NCBI GenBank assembly: GCA_002439605.1
Contig: DJOI01000054.1
Location: 43,404 to 63,801, forward strand
DNA: 20,398 nt
Origin: Candidatus Segatella mututuai
GTDB lineage: Bacteria; Bacteroidota; Bacteroidia; Bacteroidales; Bacteroidaceae
Reading direction: 5' to 3'
In this document: positions 8,166 through 14,679 of the stretch, in pieces
Layout: the number at the start of each line of letters is the position of its first letter
Numbering within the stretch: position 1 is the first letter of the stretch
Notes under the pieces: generated by a model
What the model saw: the letters and a program-made list of their open reading frames with translations, nothing else
Told to the model about the DNA's origin: nothing
The model's database searches: none
Translations under genes and position numbers: made by a program

Positions 8166-8214
8166 TACTCGATTTTATTCAAAATAAAGAAGATTTAAAT
8201 ACAAATAAGGTAAA

Positions 8215-9153
8215 ATGGATAACAAACGACCTCTCATCGCCCACTTGTGCCTCTTTTGCTCCGGGGCTTTCTGGGGGCTGATGGCTCCTGTAGGCAAGGA
8301 TGCGATGCTGCACGGCATCGACGGCATCGACCTCGTGAGCTTCCGTGTGCTCGGCGGTGCCATCCTCTTTTGGCTCACCTCGCTCTTCACCAAGAAGGAG
8401 CACGTGCCCGTAAAGGACATCTTCTTGTTTGGCGCAGCAGGCATCTTCGCCCTCGTGTTCAACCAGTGTTCTTACACCATCGGCCTGAACATGACCTCGC
8501 CAAGCAACTCCAGCATCATGACCACCTCGATGCCTATCTTCGCCATGATTCTCTCCTTCTTGATTCTCAAGGAGCCTATCACCTGGAAGAAAGCCATAGG
8601 CGTGCTGATAGGTTGCGCCGGTGCCGTCATCATCATCTTGACCAGTGCACAGGCGGGCAATGCCAAGGTGGGCAACATCTGGGGCGACTTGCTCTGCATG
8701 TCGGCGCAGCTCTCCTTCGCCCTCTACCTGTCGCTCTTCAAGAACCTGCTGACGAAGTATTCGCTCTTCACCATCAACAAATGGATGTTCCTCTGGGCTA
8801 CCGTCCTCATCTGGCCGTTCACCATCGGGCATATCTCTTCCATCGACTTCGCCAACGTTCCGATGAGCACGTGGTGGGAAACGGGCTACGTCATCTTCTT
8901 CGGCACCTACATGGGTTACATCTGCATGATGATTGGTCAAAAGACACTTCGCCCCACCGTGGTTTCAGTATACAATTATGTGCAGCCTTTGGTTTCTGTC
9001 TCTGTCAGCGTATTGGCAGGCCTGGCTGTATTCAAAGGCGCGCAGGCTCTTGCCGCCCTCCTTGTCTTCTCGGGCGTATGGCTTGTCATCAAGAGCAAGT
9101 CGAAGCACGACATCGAGAAGCACGACCACAGCTTGTCCGTAGAAAATCGTTAA
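8215..9153 (+). CDS. EamA/DMT-superfamily transporter
   Basis: 312 residues. Ten hydrophobic segments arranged as two EamA repeats: residues about 5-145 and 155-300. Repeat marks include CSGAFWGLMAPVGK at the start, TSPSNSSIMTTSMPIFAMILSFLILKEPITWKKAIGV (repeat 1 end, broken here for reading: the LKEPIT segment is the usual mark), and GYICMMIGQKTLRP with the following VQPLVSV in repeat 2. These proteins export metabolites such as amino acids or nucleosides; the substrate cannot be read from sequence. ATG 8215 follows AAATAAGG about 4 nt upstream. The C-terminal tail is charged (KSKSKHDIEKHDHS). It is divergent from the ATPase operon and overlaps the stop codon of the lactate permease. Confidence 0.92.
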   Translation: MDNKRPLIAHLCLFCSGAFWGLMAPVGKDAMLHGIDGIDLVSFRVLGGAILFWLTSLFTKKEHVPVKDIFLFGAAGIFALVFNQCSYTIGLNMTSPSNSSIMTTSMPIFAMILSFLILKEPITWKKAIGVLIGCAGAVIIILTSAQAGNAKVGNIWGDLLCMSAQLSFALYLSLFKNLLTKYSLFTINKWMFLWATVLIWPFTIGHISSIDFANVPMSTWWETGYVIFFGTYMGYICMMIGQKTLRPTVVSVYNYVQPLVSVSVSVLAGLAVFKGAQALAALLVFSGVWLVIKSKSKHDIEKHDHSLSVENR

Positions 9154-10730
9154 CATCCCCAATAAACCATCAAGCCGCCCAGCACGATGTACATCACGGC
9201 GTAAGGGATGGCAGATTTCAATATCTCGCCATCCTTGCCTTCCATGTCGCAGGCGGCGGTGGCGATGGCGATGCTTTGCGGACTAATCATCTTACCGCCC
9301 GTAGCACCCGTGGTATTGGCAGCGACAAGCCAGTTGCTCTGGCTGCCCTCTACCCCGAAGAACGTACTCGTACTCGTCATGCCCAGTTGATTGGCAACAT
9401 GCGCCTGGAGCTTGGCAAAGAGAATATTGGATGAAGTGTCCGAACCTGTCACGAAAGTACCTATGGCGCCAATCATCGGAGCCACCAACGGATAGGAATC
9501 GCCCGTCACGGCTACCAACCCCGAGGCAATGGAGGTAATCATACCACTATAGTTCATCACGCTCGCCAAGGCTATCAAGGAGCAGATGGTCAACACCGTC
9601 TTGCGCAGGTTCACCGTGGTGCGAGCCAAGATGACCATCAATCGCTTGAGGCTCAAGCCTTGTATCAAGCCGCCGATGGTGGCGCCCAGGAAGAGCATCA
9701 GTCCTGCATTCGAAATCCAGCCAAACTTAAAGGTACTGTCGATCACTGGCAGATGAACCTCGCTCACGAGATGCGACCTTAGGAAGGCATTGACAGGTGG
9801 ACAGAGTGCGCCCGACACCAGGATAAAGATTAATATAAAGAGATAGACGCTCCAAGCCTTGAAGCTATCGCCTAAAGTAAAAGCCTTCTTATCTTCCGCC
9901 CCACTCTTTCTTGCAAACACCTTGGCGTAAGCGATGATGGCGATAATCGAAGACAATGATCCAATAATCGCAGGAGTCTCCGCCCCAAGATAATAGCCAC
10001 AGACAAACTGTACGACCACAGAAATCACTCCCACCCAAAGGGCGACGACAAGGTTCTTGATGAGATGATGCCTATCAGCAAGCGTCAAGATGATGAAAGG
10101 CAGAATAATAAACAAGGGAGCCAACTGGATGATGGCGAAGGCCGAGGTCTCGCAAATCTGCGCCACGGAAGCCGAACCGCCCTCTGCCACTTCATTGCAG
10201 AGCGTGGTGACAGGTACGCCGACGGCGCCAAAGCCCGTAGCCACGGTATTACCTATCAACGATACCAAAGCAGAGAACATCGGTTTGAATCCCAAGCCTA
10301 TCAATATCGCAGCAGGAATCGCCACCGCCGTTCCGAATCCTGCCATGCCTTCGAGCAATCCGCCGAATCCCCACACCAATAGCAATACCAGCAGTCCCCT
10401 GTCGTCGGTAATGCTTGTAAACTGCTTCTTGATCACTTCTATCTGCTTGCTCTCCACCAAGATATTATAGCTATAGATAGCCATCAGGATGATGATCAGT
10501 ATCGGGAACACCGCCTTCAGCAACCCTTCCACCAGTGCCCATCCAGTCAGGGCAATGATGCTATCCTCAGCATGAGCAGGTGCAATCATGCCCAGCGGAG
10601 AGGCTGCGAAAAGCGCCAGCAATATGGTTACCACGAGCGTAAGAAGCGCACTCTTATGCCCAGCCATCTTGAAGCCGAGCATCAAGACGAACAGCAGCAC
10701 GATGGGAATAATGGAAATAATGGATGCCAT
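9150..10730 (-). CDS. lctP: L-lactate permease (LctP family)
   Basis: Inner-membrane uptake carrier for L-lactate, and in related members glycolate. The 526 residues are within the family range. The start is ATG 10730, followed by a hydrophobic run (IISIIPIVLLFVLMLGFKMAGHK). About 12-14 membrane segments follow. Family marks are the conserved GGLLEGMAGFGTAVAIPAAIL stretch (about 121-141), GAVGVPVTTL (about 168-177), and near the C-terminus FVTGSDTSSNILFAKLQ and SNWLVAANTTGATGGKMISPQSIAIA. The last codon pair overlaps the stop of the convergent EamA gene by 4 bp (shared TTAA), leaving no room for an intergenic terminator. Gene name by family; lactate versus glycolate not resolved. Confidence 0.94.
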   Translation of the reverse strand: MASIISIIPIVLLFVLMLGFKMAGHKSALLTLVVTILLALFAASPLGMIAPAHAEDSIIALTGWALVEGLLKAVFPILIIILMAIYSYNILVESKQIEVIKKQFTSITDDRGLLVLLLVWGFGGLLEGMAGFGTAVAIPAAILIGLGFKPMFSALVSLIGNTVATGFGAVGVPVTTLCNEVAEGGSASVAQICETSAFAIIQLAPLFIILPFIILTLADRHHLIKNLVVALWVGVISVVVQFVCGYYLGAETPAIIGSLSSIIAIIAYAKVFARKSGAEDKKAFTLGDSFKAWSVYLFILIFILVSGALCPPVNAFLRSHLVSEVHLPVIDSTFKFGWISNAGLMLFLGATIGGLIQGLSLKRLMVILARTTVNLRKTVLTICSLIALASVMNYSGMITSIASGLVAVTGDSYPLVAPMIGAIGTFVTGSDTSSNILFAKLQAHVANQLGMTSTSTFFGVEGSQSNWLVAANTTGATGGKMISPQSIAIATAACDMEGKDGEILKSAIPYAVMYIVLGGLMVYWGC

Positions 10731-10760
10731 AAGTCATTCAGATTTTTAAGTTTTTGGTTG

Positions 10761-10768
10761 CAAATATA
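10761..10768 (-). promoter_or_regulatory. -7 box of the lactate permease gene
   Basis: TATATTTG on the minus strand (plus CAAATATA). The start would be near 10754, about 24 nt upstream of ATG 10730. No clear TTTG at -33. Confidence 0.55.
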
Positions 10769-10812
10769 ATACTTTTCTTTGAGAAATAAGCATTTTAAAA
10801 AAAAGAAATGAT

Positions 10813-10820
10813 TATCTTTG
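10813..10820 (+). promoter_or_regulatory. -7 box of the Ser/Thr kinase gene, almost touching its start codon
   Basis: TATCTTTG matches TAnnTTTG perfectly. The ATG follows after only 4 nt, so the transcript would begin at or within a few bases of the ATG. No TTTG at the usual -33 distance. Confidence 0.5.
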
Positions 10821-10824
10821 CGAC

Positions 10825-11796
10825 ATGGATACCAATTCGGGCATCATCCTACCACAAGAGGCGCATTGTACGGAACTGTTTTCTGACTTGCAGCCGATAC
10901 CTTGCAAGGGTTACAACCTCCTTTGCAAAGCAAAGCGCTATGGCAGGTGGTGGATGCTGAAGGGCCTGAAACCTGAGTTTCGTGAACAAGAAATCTATCG
11001 TTCGTTATTGCGCAAGGAATTCGAGATACTCATCTCCTTGCAACACCCCAATATCGTATCAGCCAACAGCTTGGAGGAGATACCAGGCTTGGGGCATTGC
11101 ATCGTGATGGAGTGGATAGAAGGCAGAACGCTCGATGCATTTATCAAAGAGCATCCGAAAGAAGAGAAGACTAATATCGAAAAGTCTCTCCTTCCGATTA
11201 TCTTCCAACTGCTCGATGCCCTGCAATATCTACATGCCAAGCAGATAGTGCATCGCGACCTCAAGCCAAGCAACATCATGATTACCTATAATGGCAACCA
11301 TGTGAAACTCATCGACTTCGGGCTCTCCGATGCCGACAGCTATGCCATTCTCAAACAACCTGCCGGCACACCAGGCTTCACTGCTCCCGAACAAGTCACC
11401 GCTCGCCAAGCCGACATCAGAAACGACCTCTATAGCCTAGGTTGCATTCTCGAAGAGATGAACATAGGCAAAAGATATGCTGCCATCATCGCCCGATGCA
11501 AAGCCCCTATTTCAGAGCGATACCAACATGTGGAGGAAATCAAGCGCGACATCTCCACTCTATCCTCTTTCCAAAAGAAATCCCATGGCATGCGACTCGT
11601 GATAGCCTGCCTCATCGGTATCATCAGCCTCCTATTGATAGGCGGAAGCATTTATACCTTATTATATAATAGGACTGAAACACTTGATCGGAAAGAGTCT
11701 CTTTTTCGGAATGGGTCTCCCAATCAGAACGAATCTCTTAATAGAGAAGAGCAGAAGATAGAGAAGGGATCTGACGAGAAATCGACAGTATCATAA
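10825..11796 (+). CDS. Membrane-anchored eukaryotic-type Ser/Thr protein kinase
   Basis: 323 residues. The cytosolic kinase domain covers about 25-250: ATP lysine K46 in WWMLKGL, partner Glu E65 in LLRKEFEIL, hinge VMEWIEG (94-100), catalytic HRDLKPSN (143-150, D145 and N150), DFG at 164-166 in KLIDFGLSD, and APE in GTPGFTAPEQ (181-190). All key residues are present, so activity is expected. The Gly-rich loop is degenerate (CKGYNLLCKAKRYG), as in several bacterial kinases. Residues about 257-281 form one membrane helix, and the C-terminal ~40 residues are polar with loosely repeated ESL/NR units, presumably outside the membrane. The next in-frame Met (44) is inside the ATP site, so ATG 10825 is the only sensible start. 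Substrate unknown; no phosphatase or FHA protein is nearby. Confidence 0.93.
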   Translation: MDTNSGIILPQEAHCTELFSDLQPIPCKGYNLLCKAKRYGRWWMLKGLKPEFREQEIYRSLLRKEFEILISLQHPNIVSANSLEEIPGLGHCIVMEWIEGRTLDAFIKEHPKEEKTNIEKSLLPIIFQLLDALQYLHAKQIVHRDLKPSNIMITYNGNHVKLIDFGLSDADSYAILKQPAGTPGFTAPEQVTARQADIRNDLYSLGCILEEMNIGKRYAAIIARCKAPISERYQHVEEIKRDISTLSSFQKKSHGMRLVIACLIGIISLLLIGGSIYTLLYNRTETLDRKESLFRNGSPNQNESLNREEQKIEKGSDEKSTVS

Positions 11797-11798
11797 AT

Positions 11799-11863
11799 AG
11801 CCAAACACAGTAACAAATCTCAGCCAAACACAGTAGCAAATCTCAGCCAAACACCGCAAAAAG
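11799..11863 (+). repeat. 23-nt tandem repeat upstream of the broken DUF4143 gene
   Basis: Two full units, AGCCAAACACAGTAACAAAT-CTC (11799-11821) and the same with one change (11822-11844), then a partial third unit beginning AGCCAAACACCGCAA at 11845. It starts 2 nt after the kinase stop codon and sits directly ahead of the DUF4143 promoter. A diverged version (two units) precedes the second copy at 16908. Confidence 0.8.
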
Positions 11864-11874
11864 TTCTTAAAACA

Positions 11875-11906
11875 TTTGGAAATGCCAATCTATTATCGTA
11901 TCTTTG
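11875..11906 (+). promoter_or_regulatory. Promoter of the broken DUF4143 ATPase gene
   Basis: TTTG (11875-11878), a 20-nt spacer, and TATCTTTG (11899-11906), a full consensus match. ATG 11931 lies 24 nt after the second box. The promoter is intact even though the gene is not. Confidence 0.75.
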
Positions 11907-11930
11907 CATCAAATTCAATCGACAATAGAC

Positions 11931-13204
11931 ATGAAAGAATACAAAAAAGAATAGCAGATAAACTATTGGAAGACAGACTATAAGAAGTCGGAGCGGTTCT
12001 TATCGAGGGTTCCAAGTGGTGTGGAAAGACAACCACAGCCGAGCAACGTGCAAAAAGTGTGCTATACATGGCGGATCCAGAAAATCAAAACAGCTATATA
12101 GAAATGGCTGATTTGAAGATCAAGATGCTTCTCAAGGGGGAGAACCCTCGATTAATAGATGAGTGGCAAATCATACCACAGATTTGGGATGCTATCCGAT
12201 TCGAAGTTGACCATCGAGGAGAAGAGGGACAATTCATACTAACCGGCTCTGCCGTACCTGCATCAACAGAGAAAATTCACCATACAGGTACAGGGCGATT
12301 TGCGTGGATTACAATGCGCCCTATGTCGCTATGGGAATCAGGTGAATCTACTGGCGAAGTTAGCATCATCCAACTATTCAAAGGGGATACAGAAATCGAA
12401 GGCTATAACAAACTCAAGATAGAAGATATAGCCTTTCTTGTATGCCGTGGTGGATGGCCAAGCGCCACAACCAAGAGCAAACGAGCTGCCTTGCGACAAG
12501 CATACGACTATTATGATGCAGTTGTAAAAACTGATATTTCAAGAGTGGACGAAGTTACAAGAAGTAGTGAACGAACCAAGCTGCTACTACGTTCATATGC
12601 TCGTTCACAAGGAGGCCAAGTTAGTATCGGAGCGATACGCCAAGACATGATGGAAAACGATGATGAGACTTTAGCTGACAAAACAGTTCAAAGTTACATC
12701 GGTGCCCTAAAAAAGATTTTCGTCATAGAGGATATGCCTGCGTGGAATCCCAATCTACGAAGTAAGACTGCCATTCGTTCAGCAGAAACCCGATATTTCG
12801 AGGATTCCTCCATTGCTGTAGCTGCACTAGGTTTAAATCCCGACGACCTCATCAACGACTTGGAAACTTTTGGGTTGCTTTTTGAGACCTTATGCGTTCG
12901 TGACCTTCGAGTATATGCAGATGCTGTAGATGGCAATGTCTATCACTATCGTGACAAGAACGGTCTGGAATGCGATGCCGTGCTCCATCTTCGCAACGGC
13001 TCTTACGGCCTTATCGAAATCAAGTTGGGTGGCTCACAAGCCATCGAGAAAGGCGTTTCAACCCTTACCACCCTTGCTTCCAAGATAGATACCACCAAGA
13101 TGAAAGCCCCATCTTTCATGATGGTACTCACCGCTGTCGGCGACTATGCCTATCAGCGCAAAGACGGAGTATATGTGGTGCCTATCGGTTGTTTAAAAGA
13201 CTAA
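11931..13204 (+). pseudogene. AAA_14/DUF4143 ATPase, broken at its N-terminus
   Basis: Members pair an N-terminal ATPase with a C-terminal DUF4143 domain of nuclease-like fold; their role is unsettled. From ATG 11931 the gene reads MKEYKKE then TAG because the poly-A run (11943-11948) has 6 A where 7 (or 4) would keep the frame. In the restored frame a second lesion, TAA at 11981, replaces the GAA seen in the second copy. The Walker A region (GSKWCGKTTT, about 12011-12040) lies after that stop but before any start codon. The remaining open frame runs from GTG 12059 (or ATG 12068) for 381 residues: Walker B-like PRLIDEWQ, FILTGSA, then DUF4143, ending with the GLECDAVLHL ... GLIEIKLGG nuclease-like motif and VYVVPIGCLKD. 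Without Walker A it should not bind ATP. A shorter product from 12059 or poly-A slippage plus readthrough cannot be excluded. Confidence 0.85.
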
Positions 13205-13304
13205 GAAACTTGAGTAAAACCAAGCAGTTCATTCACAACATTTCATCTGCAAAAGTCCATAAGAAATCGGCTCACCACGATAAACAATGGATGCATTCTT
13301 TCTC

Positions 13305-13342
13305 TTGGCGGAATTAAGTATGCACTAAATTAATTCCGCCAA
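13305..13342. repeat. Perfect palindrome, 13-bp arms
   Basis: TTGGCGGAATTAA (13305-13317) / TTAATTCCGCCAA (13330-13342), 12-nt loop. It lies 100 bp after the DUF4143 stop and about 85 bp before the next -7 box. There is no T-run on the plus strand, so it is a poor intrinsic terminator. It shares GGCGGAATTA with the palindrome at 18782. The rest of the 13205-13427 gap is A/T-rich with nothing assigned. Confidence 0.8.
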
Positions 13343-13404
13343 CAGGTTTATTATAACAATAAGAAGTTAACTAATACTAAATAACAGAAAAATCATTAGC
13401 CAAA

Positions 13405-13435
13405 TCTGGAAATTCAAAAAAAAACTCTATCTTTG
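13405..13435 (+). promoter_or_regulatory. Promoter of the NigD-like gene
   Basis: TCTG (13405-13408, one mismatch to TTTG), a 19-nt spacer, and TATCTTTG (13428-13435). The start would be near 13442, giving a leader of about 98 nt before ATG 13540. Confidence 0.65.
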
Positions 13436-13450
13436 CACCCAAATCAAGAT

Positions 13451-13522
13451 ATGAGCAAAAATGAGGACACTTTCCTCAAGTGGGCTCACAAATACCTTCC
13501 AATTTATTTGGAAGCTACATAG
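13451..13522 (+). CDS. Possible 23-codon upstream ORF in the NigD-like leader
   Basis: ATG 13451 to TAG 13520-13522 encodes MSKNEDTFLKWAHKYLPIYL plus EAT. It fills almost the whole predicted leader and ends 17 nt before the NigD-like start. No Shine-Dalgarno is evident, but the ATG is only ~9 nt from the predicted transcript start. It overlaps both leader hairpins. It may be a translated leader peptide or chance; unrecognised. Confidence 0.35.
   Translation: MSKNEDTFLKWAHKYLPIYLEAT
13452..13514 (+). promoter_or_regulatory. Structured 5' leader of the NigD-like gene
   Basis: Two predicted stems. First: outer TGAGC (13452-13456) / GCTCA (13484-13488) around GAGGA (13463-13467) / TCCTC (13473-13477). 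Second: CTTCCAA (13496-13502) / TTGGAAG (13508-13514) with loop TTTAT, ending just before the AAGAAAGG Shine-Dalgarno-like stretch (13523-13530). No known riboswitch was recognised. Confidence 0.5.
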
Positions 13523-13539
13523 AAGAAAGGAACATAAAC

Positions 13540-14298
13540 ATGAAGAAGATTAATCTTAAGAAAACTTGGCTCGCAGCAGCCCTGCTCCTGTCAGCCTTCA
13601 CCTTCCAGTCGTGTGATGACGACGATGATGACTACGACTGGAATCGAGTCATGCCAAACGCCCTGGTAACCGTCAAGCAGAACGGAGACGCCTGCTATCT
13701 GCAGCTCGACGACAGCACCACCCTGCTCGCTAAAAATCTCAAAGCCTCGCTTTATGGCGGCAAGGAAGTACGGGCTCTCGTCAATTACGATGTACTCAAC
13801 GAGAAGAGCGACGGATACAACCAAGTCATCAGCGTGAACTGGATAGACAGCATCCTTACCAAGAAGCCCCAGCCATGCCTCCCCACCTCTGACGAGAACG
13901 ATGCCAAGTATGGCAACGATGCCGTCGACATCGTCCGCGACTGGGTTACCATCGCCGAGGATGGCTATCTCACCCTTCGCTTCCGTGCCCTCTGGGGCGG
14001 CGTAAAGCCCCACTACATCAATCTCCTCACAGGTGTAAACCCAGAGAATCCATACGAGGTGGAGCTTCGCCACAACCAGAATGGCGATCCACAATACCGA
14101 CCTGGCGATGCGCTCGTGGCCTTCGACCTCAACAACGTGCTGCCCGACACCAAGGGCAAGACCGTGAAGCTCACCATCCGTTGGAAATCCAGCCAGGGCG
14201 ACAAGAAGGTGGAATTCAACTACTGCTCTCGCAAAGCCATCGCCAGTCCTACGATGTTTGATGGCTACAGCCAGATGCGAAAGGAAAGATATATATAA
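13540..14298 (+). CDS. NigD-like surface lipoprotein
   Basis: 252 residues from ATG 13540, chosen over the upstream in-frame start at 13480 because it follows AGAAGAAAGG at 9 nt and begins a clean lipoprotein signal (KKTWLAAALLLSAFTFQSC, lipidated C25). C25 is followed by six Asp, an acidic run like the Bacteroidetes lipoprotein export signal that sends lipoproteins to the outer cell surface. Residues about 34-110 match a NigD-like N-terminal OB-type domain (NALVTVKQNGDACYLQLDD), and about 115-245 the C-terminal beta-sandwich (VTIAEDGYLTLRFRALWGG, then HYINLLTGVNPENPYEVELRHN). NigD proteins occur beside bacteriocin-type nig genes in Prevotella, but the family is broad and its function is not known. 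It is monocistronic, closed by the hairpins at 14300-14387. Confidence 0.85.
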   Translation: MKKINLKKTWLAAALLLSAFTFQSCDDDDDDYDWNRVMPNALVTVKQNGDACYLQLDDSTTLLAKNLKASLYGGKEVRALVNYDVLNEKSDGYNQVISVNWIDSILTKKPQPCLPTSDENDAKYGNDAVDIVRDWVTIAEDGYLTLRFRALWGGVKPHYINLLTGVNPENPYEVELRHNQNGDPQYRPGDALVAFDLNNVLPDTKGKTVKLTIRWKSSQGDKKVEFNYCSRKAIASPTMFDGYSQMRKERYI

Positions 14299-14299
14299 T

Positions 14300-14339
14300 A
14301 TCGAAGCCAGCTTCATCGGTCGATGAAGCTGGCTTCGAT
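14300..14339. repeat. Perfect 18-bp-arm hairpin after the NigD-like gene
   Basis: ATCGAAGCCAGCTTCATC (14300-14317) / GATGAAGCTGGCTTCGAT (14322-14339) with loop GGTC. No T-run follows on either strand, so it may protect the mRNA 3' end or act with the next hairpin. It begins 2 nt after the stop codon. Confidence 0.85.
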
Positions 14340-14346
14340 TGCTATG

Positions 14347-14387
14347 GAAACAGGCTTGCAACACCATTGAAGCCTGTTTCGTTTTCT
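14347..14387 (+). terminator. Intrinsic terminator after the NigD-like gene
   Basis: GAAACAGGCTT (14347-14357) / AAGCCTGTTTC (14370-14380), 12-nt loop, followed by GTTTTCT. The T-run is on the plus strand, so it serves the NigD-like gene rather than the convergent peptide gene. Confidence 0.75.
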
Positions 14388-14405
14388 CGGTCTTATGCTC
14401 CTTTC

Positions 14406-14612
14406 TTATTCATCCCATGCTTCCCAAGGGGCGCAGGGCTTTGCCATGTCGCCGACACTGCCGTTGCCATTGTCTTCACCACCGCCTTCCGATGAAGAGC
14501 CTCCTGCATTAACGCCTCCATCGACAACTTGGTTTACACCACTCTGGGCAATGAAATGCTCTGTTTCCATCTTCACCAACATCATGGTTGGTTTGTCATA
14601 TTTCTTTTTCAT
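14406..14612 (-). CDS. Short Gly-rich peptide, MKKKY-KPT family
   Basis: 68 residues. The N-terminus is a basic, conserved-looking leader (MKKKYDKPTMMLVKMETEHF then IAQSG, 1-25). The rest is Gly/Ser/Asn/Asp-rich (VNAGGSSSEGGGEDNGNG, about 35-52) and ends CAPWEAWDE with one Cys and two Trp. The leader lacks a hydrophobic core, so it is not a Sec signal. I know similar short proteins from Prevotella with a conserved MKK.Y.KP leader and variable C-terminus; their role is not established. The leader/variable-tail shape invites comparison with RiPP precursors, but no maturase or peptidase gene is in the window. It lies 67 nt after the 604-residue exported protein without its own promoter box, so it is likely co-transcribed. 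Confidence 0.7.
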   Translation of the reverse strand: MKKKYDKPTMMLVKMETEHFIAQSGVNQVVDGGVNAGGSSSEGGGEDNGNGSVGDMAKPCAPWEAWDE

Positions 14613-14679
14613 TTCTATTATCTTTTATTTATTATTTTACATGAGTTTCTTCGTGCCGCAACTCGCTGCACACACACTT

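Noticed and set aside
8247..9434. 395-codon plus-strand open frame over EamA and into the lactate permease
   Set aside because: Shadow frame of two well-supported membrane-protein genes; Arg/His-rich translation with no membrane segments or motifs.
11799..11863. Possible CRISPR array from 23-nt repeats
   Set aside because: The units are directly adjacent with no spacers, and no cas genes are present.
13205..13300. Short minus-strand open stretch after the DUF4143 gene as a transposase relic
   Set aside because: The translation looked faintly protein-like but matched no family I can name, and there is no start or terminal repeat.
13591..14367. 258-codon minus-strand open frame opposite the NigD-like gene
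   Set aside because: It would read through both terminator hairpins and mirrors a gene with a clear lipoprotein signal; no homology features seen.
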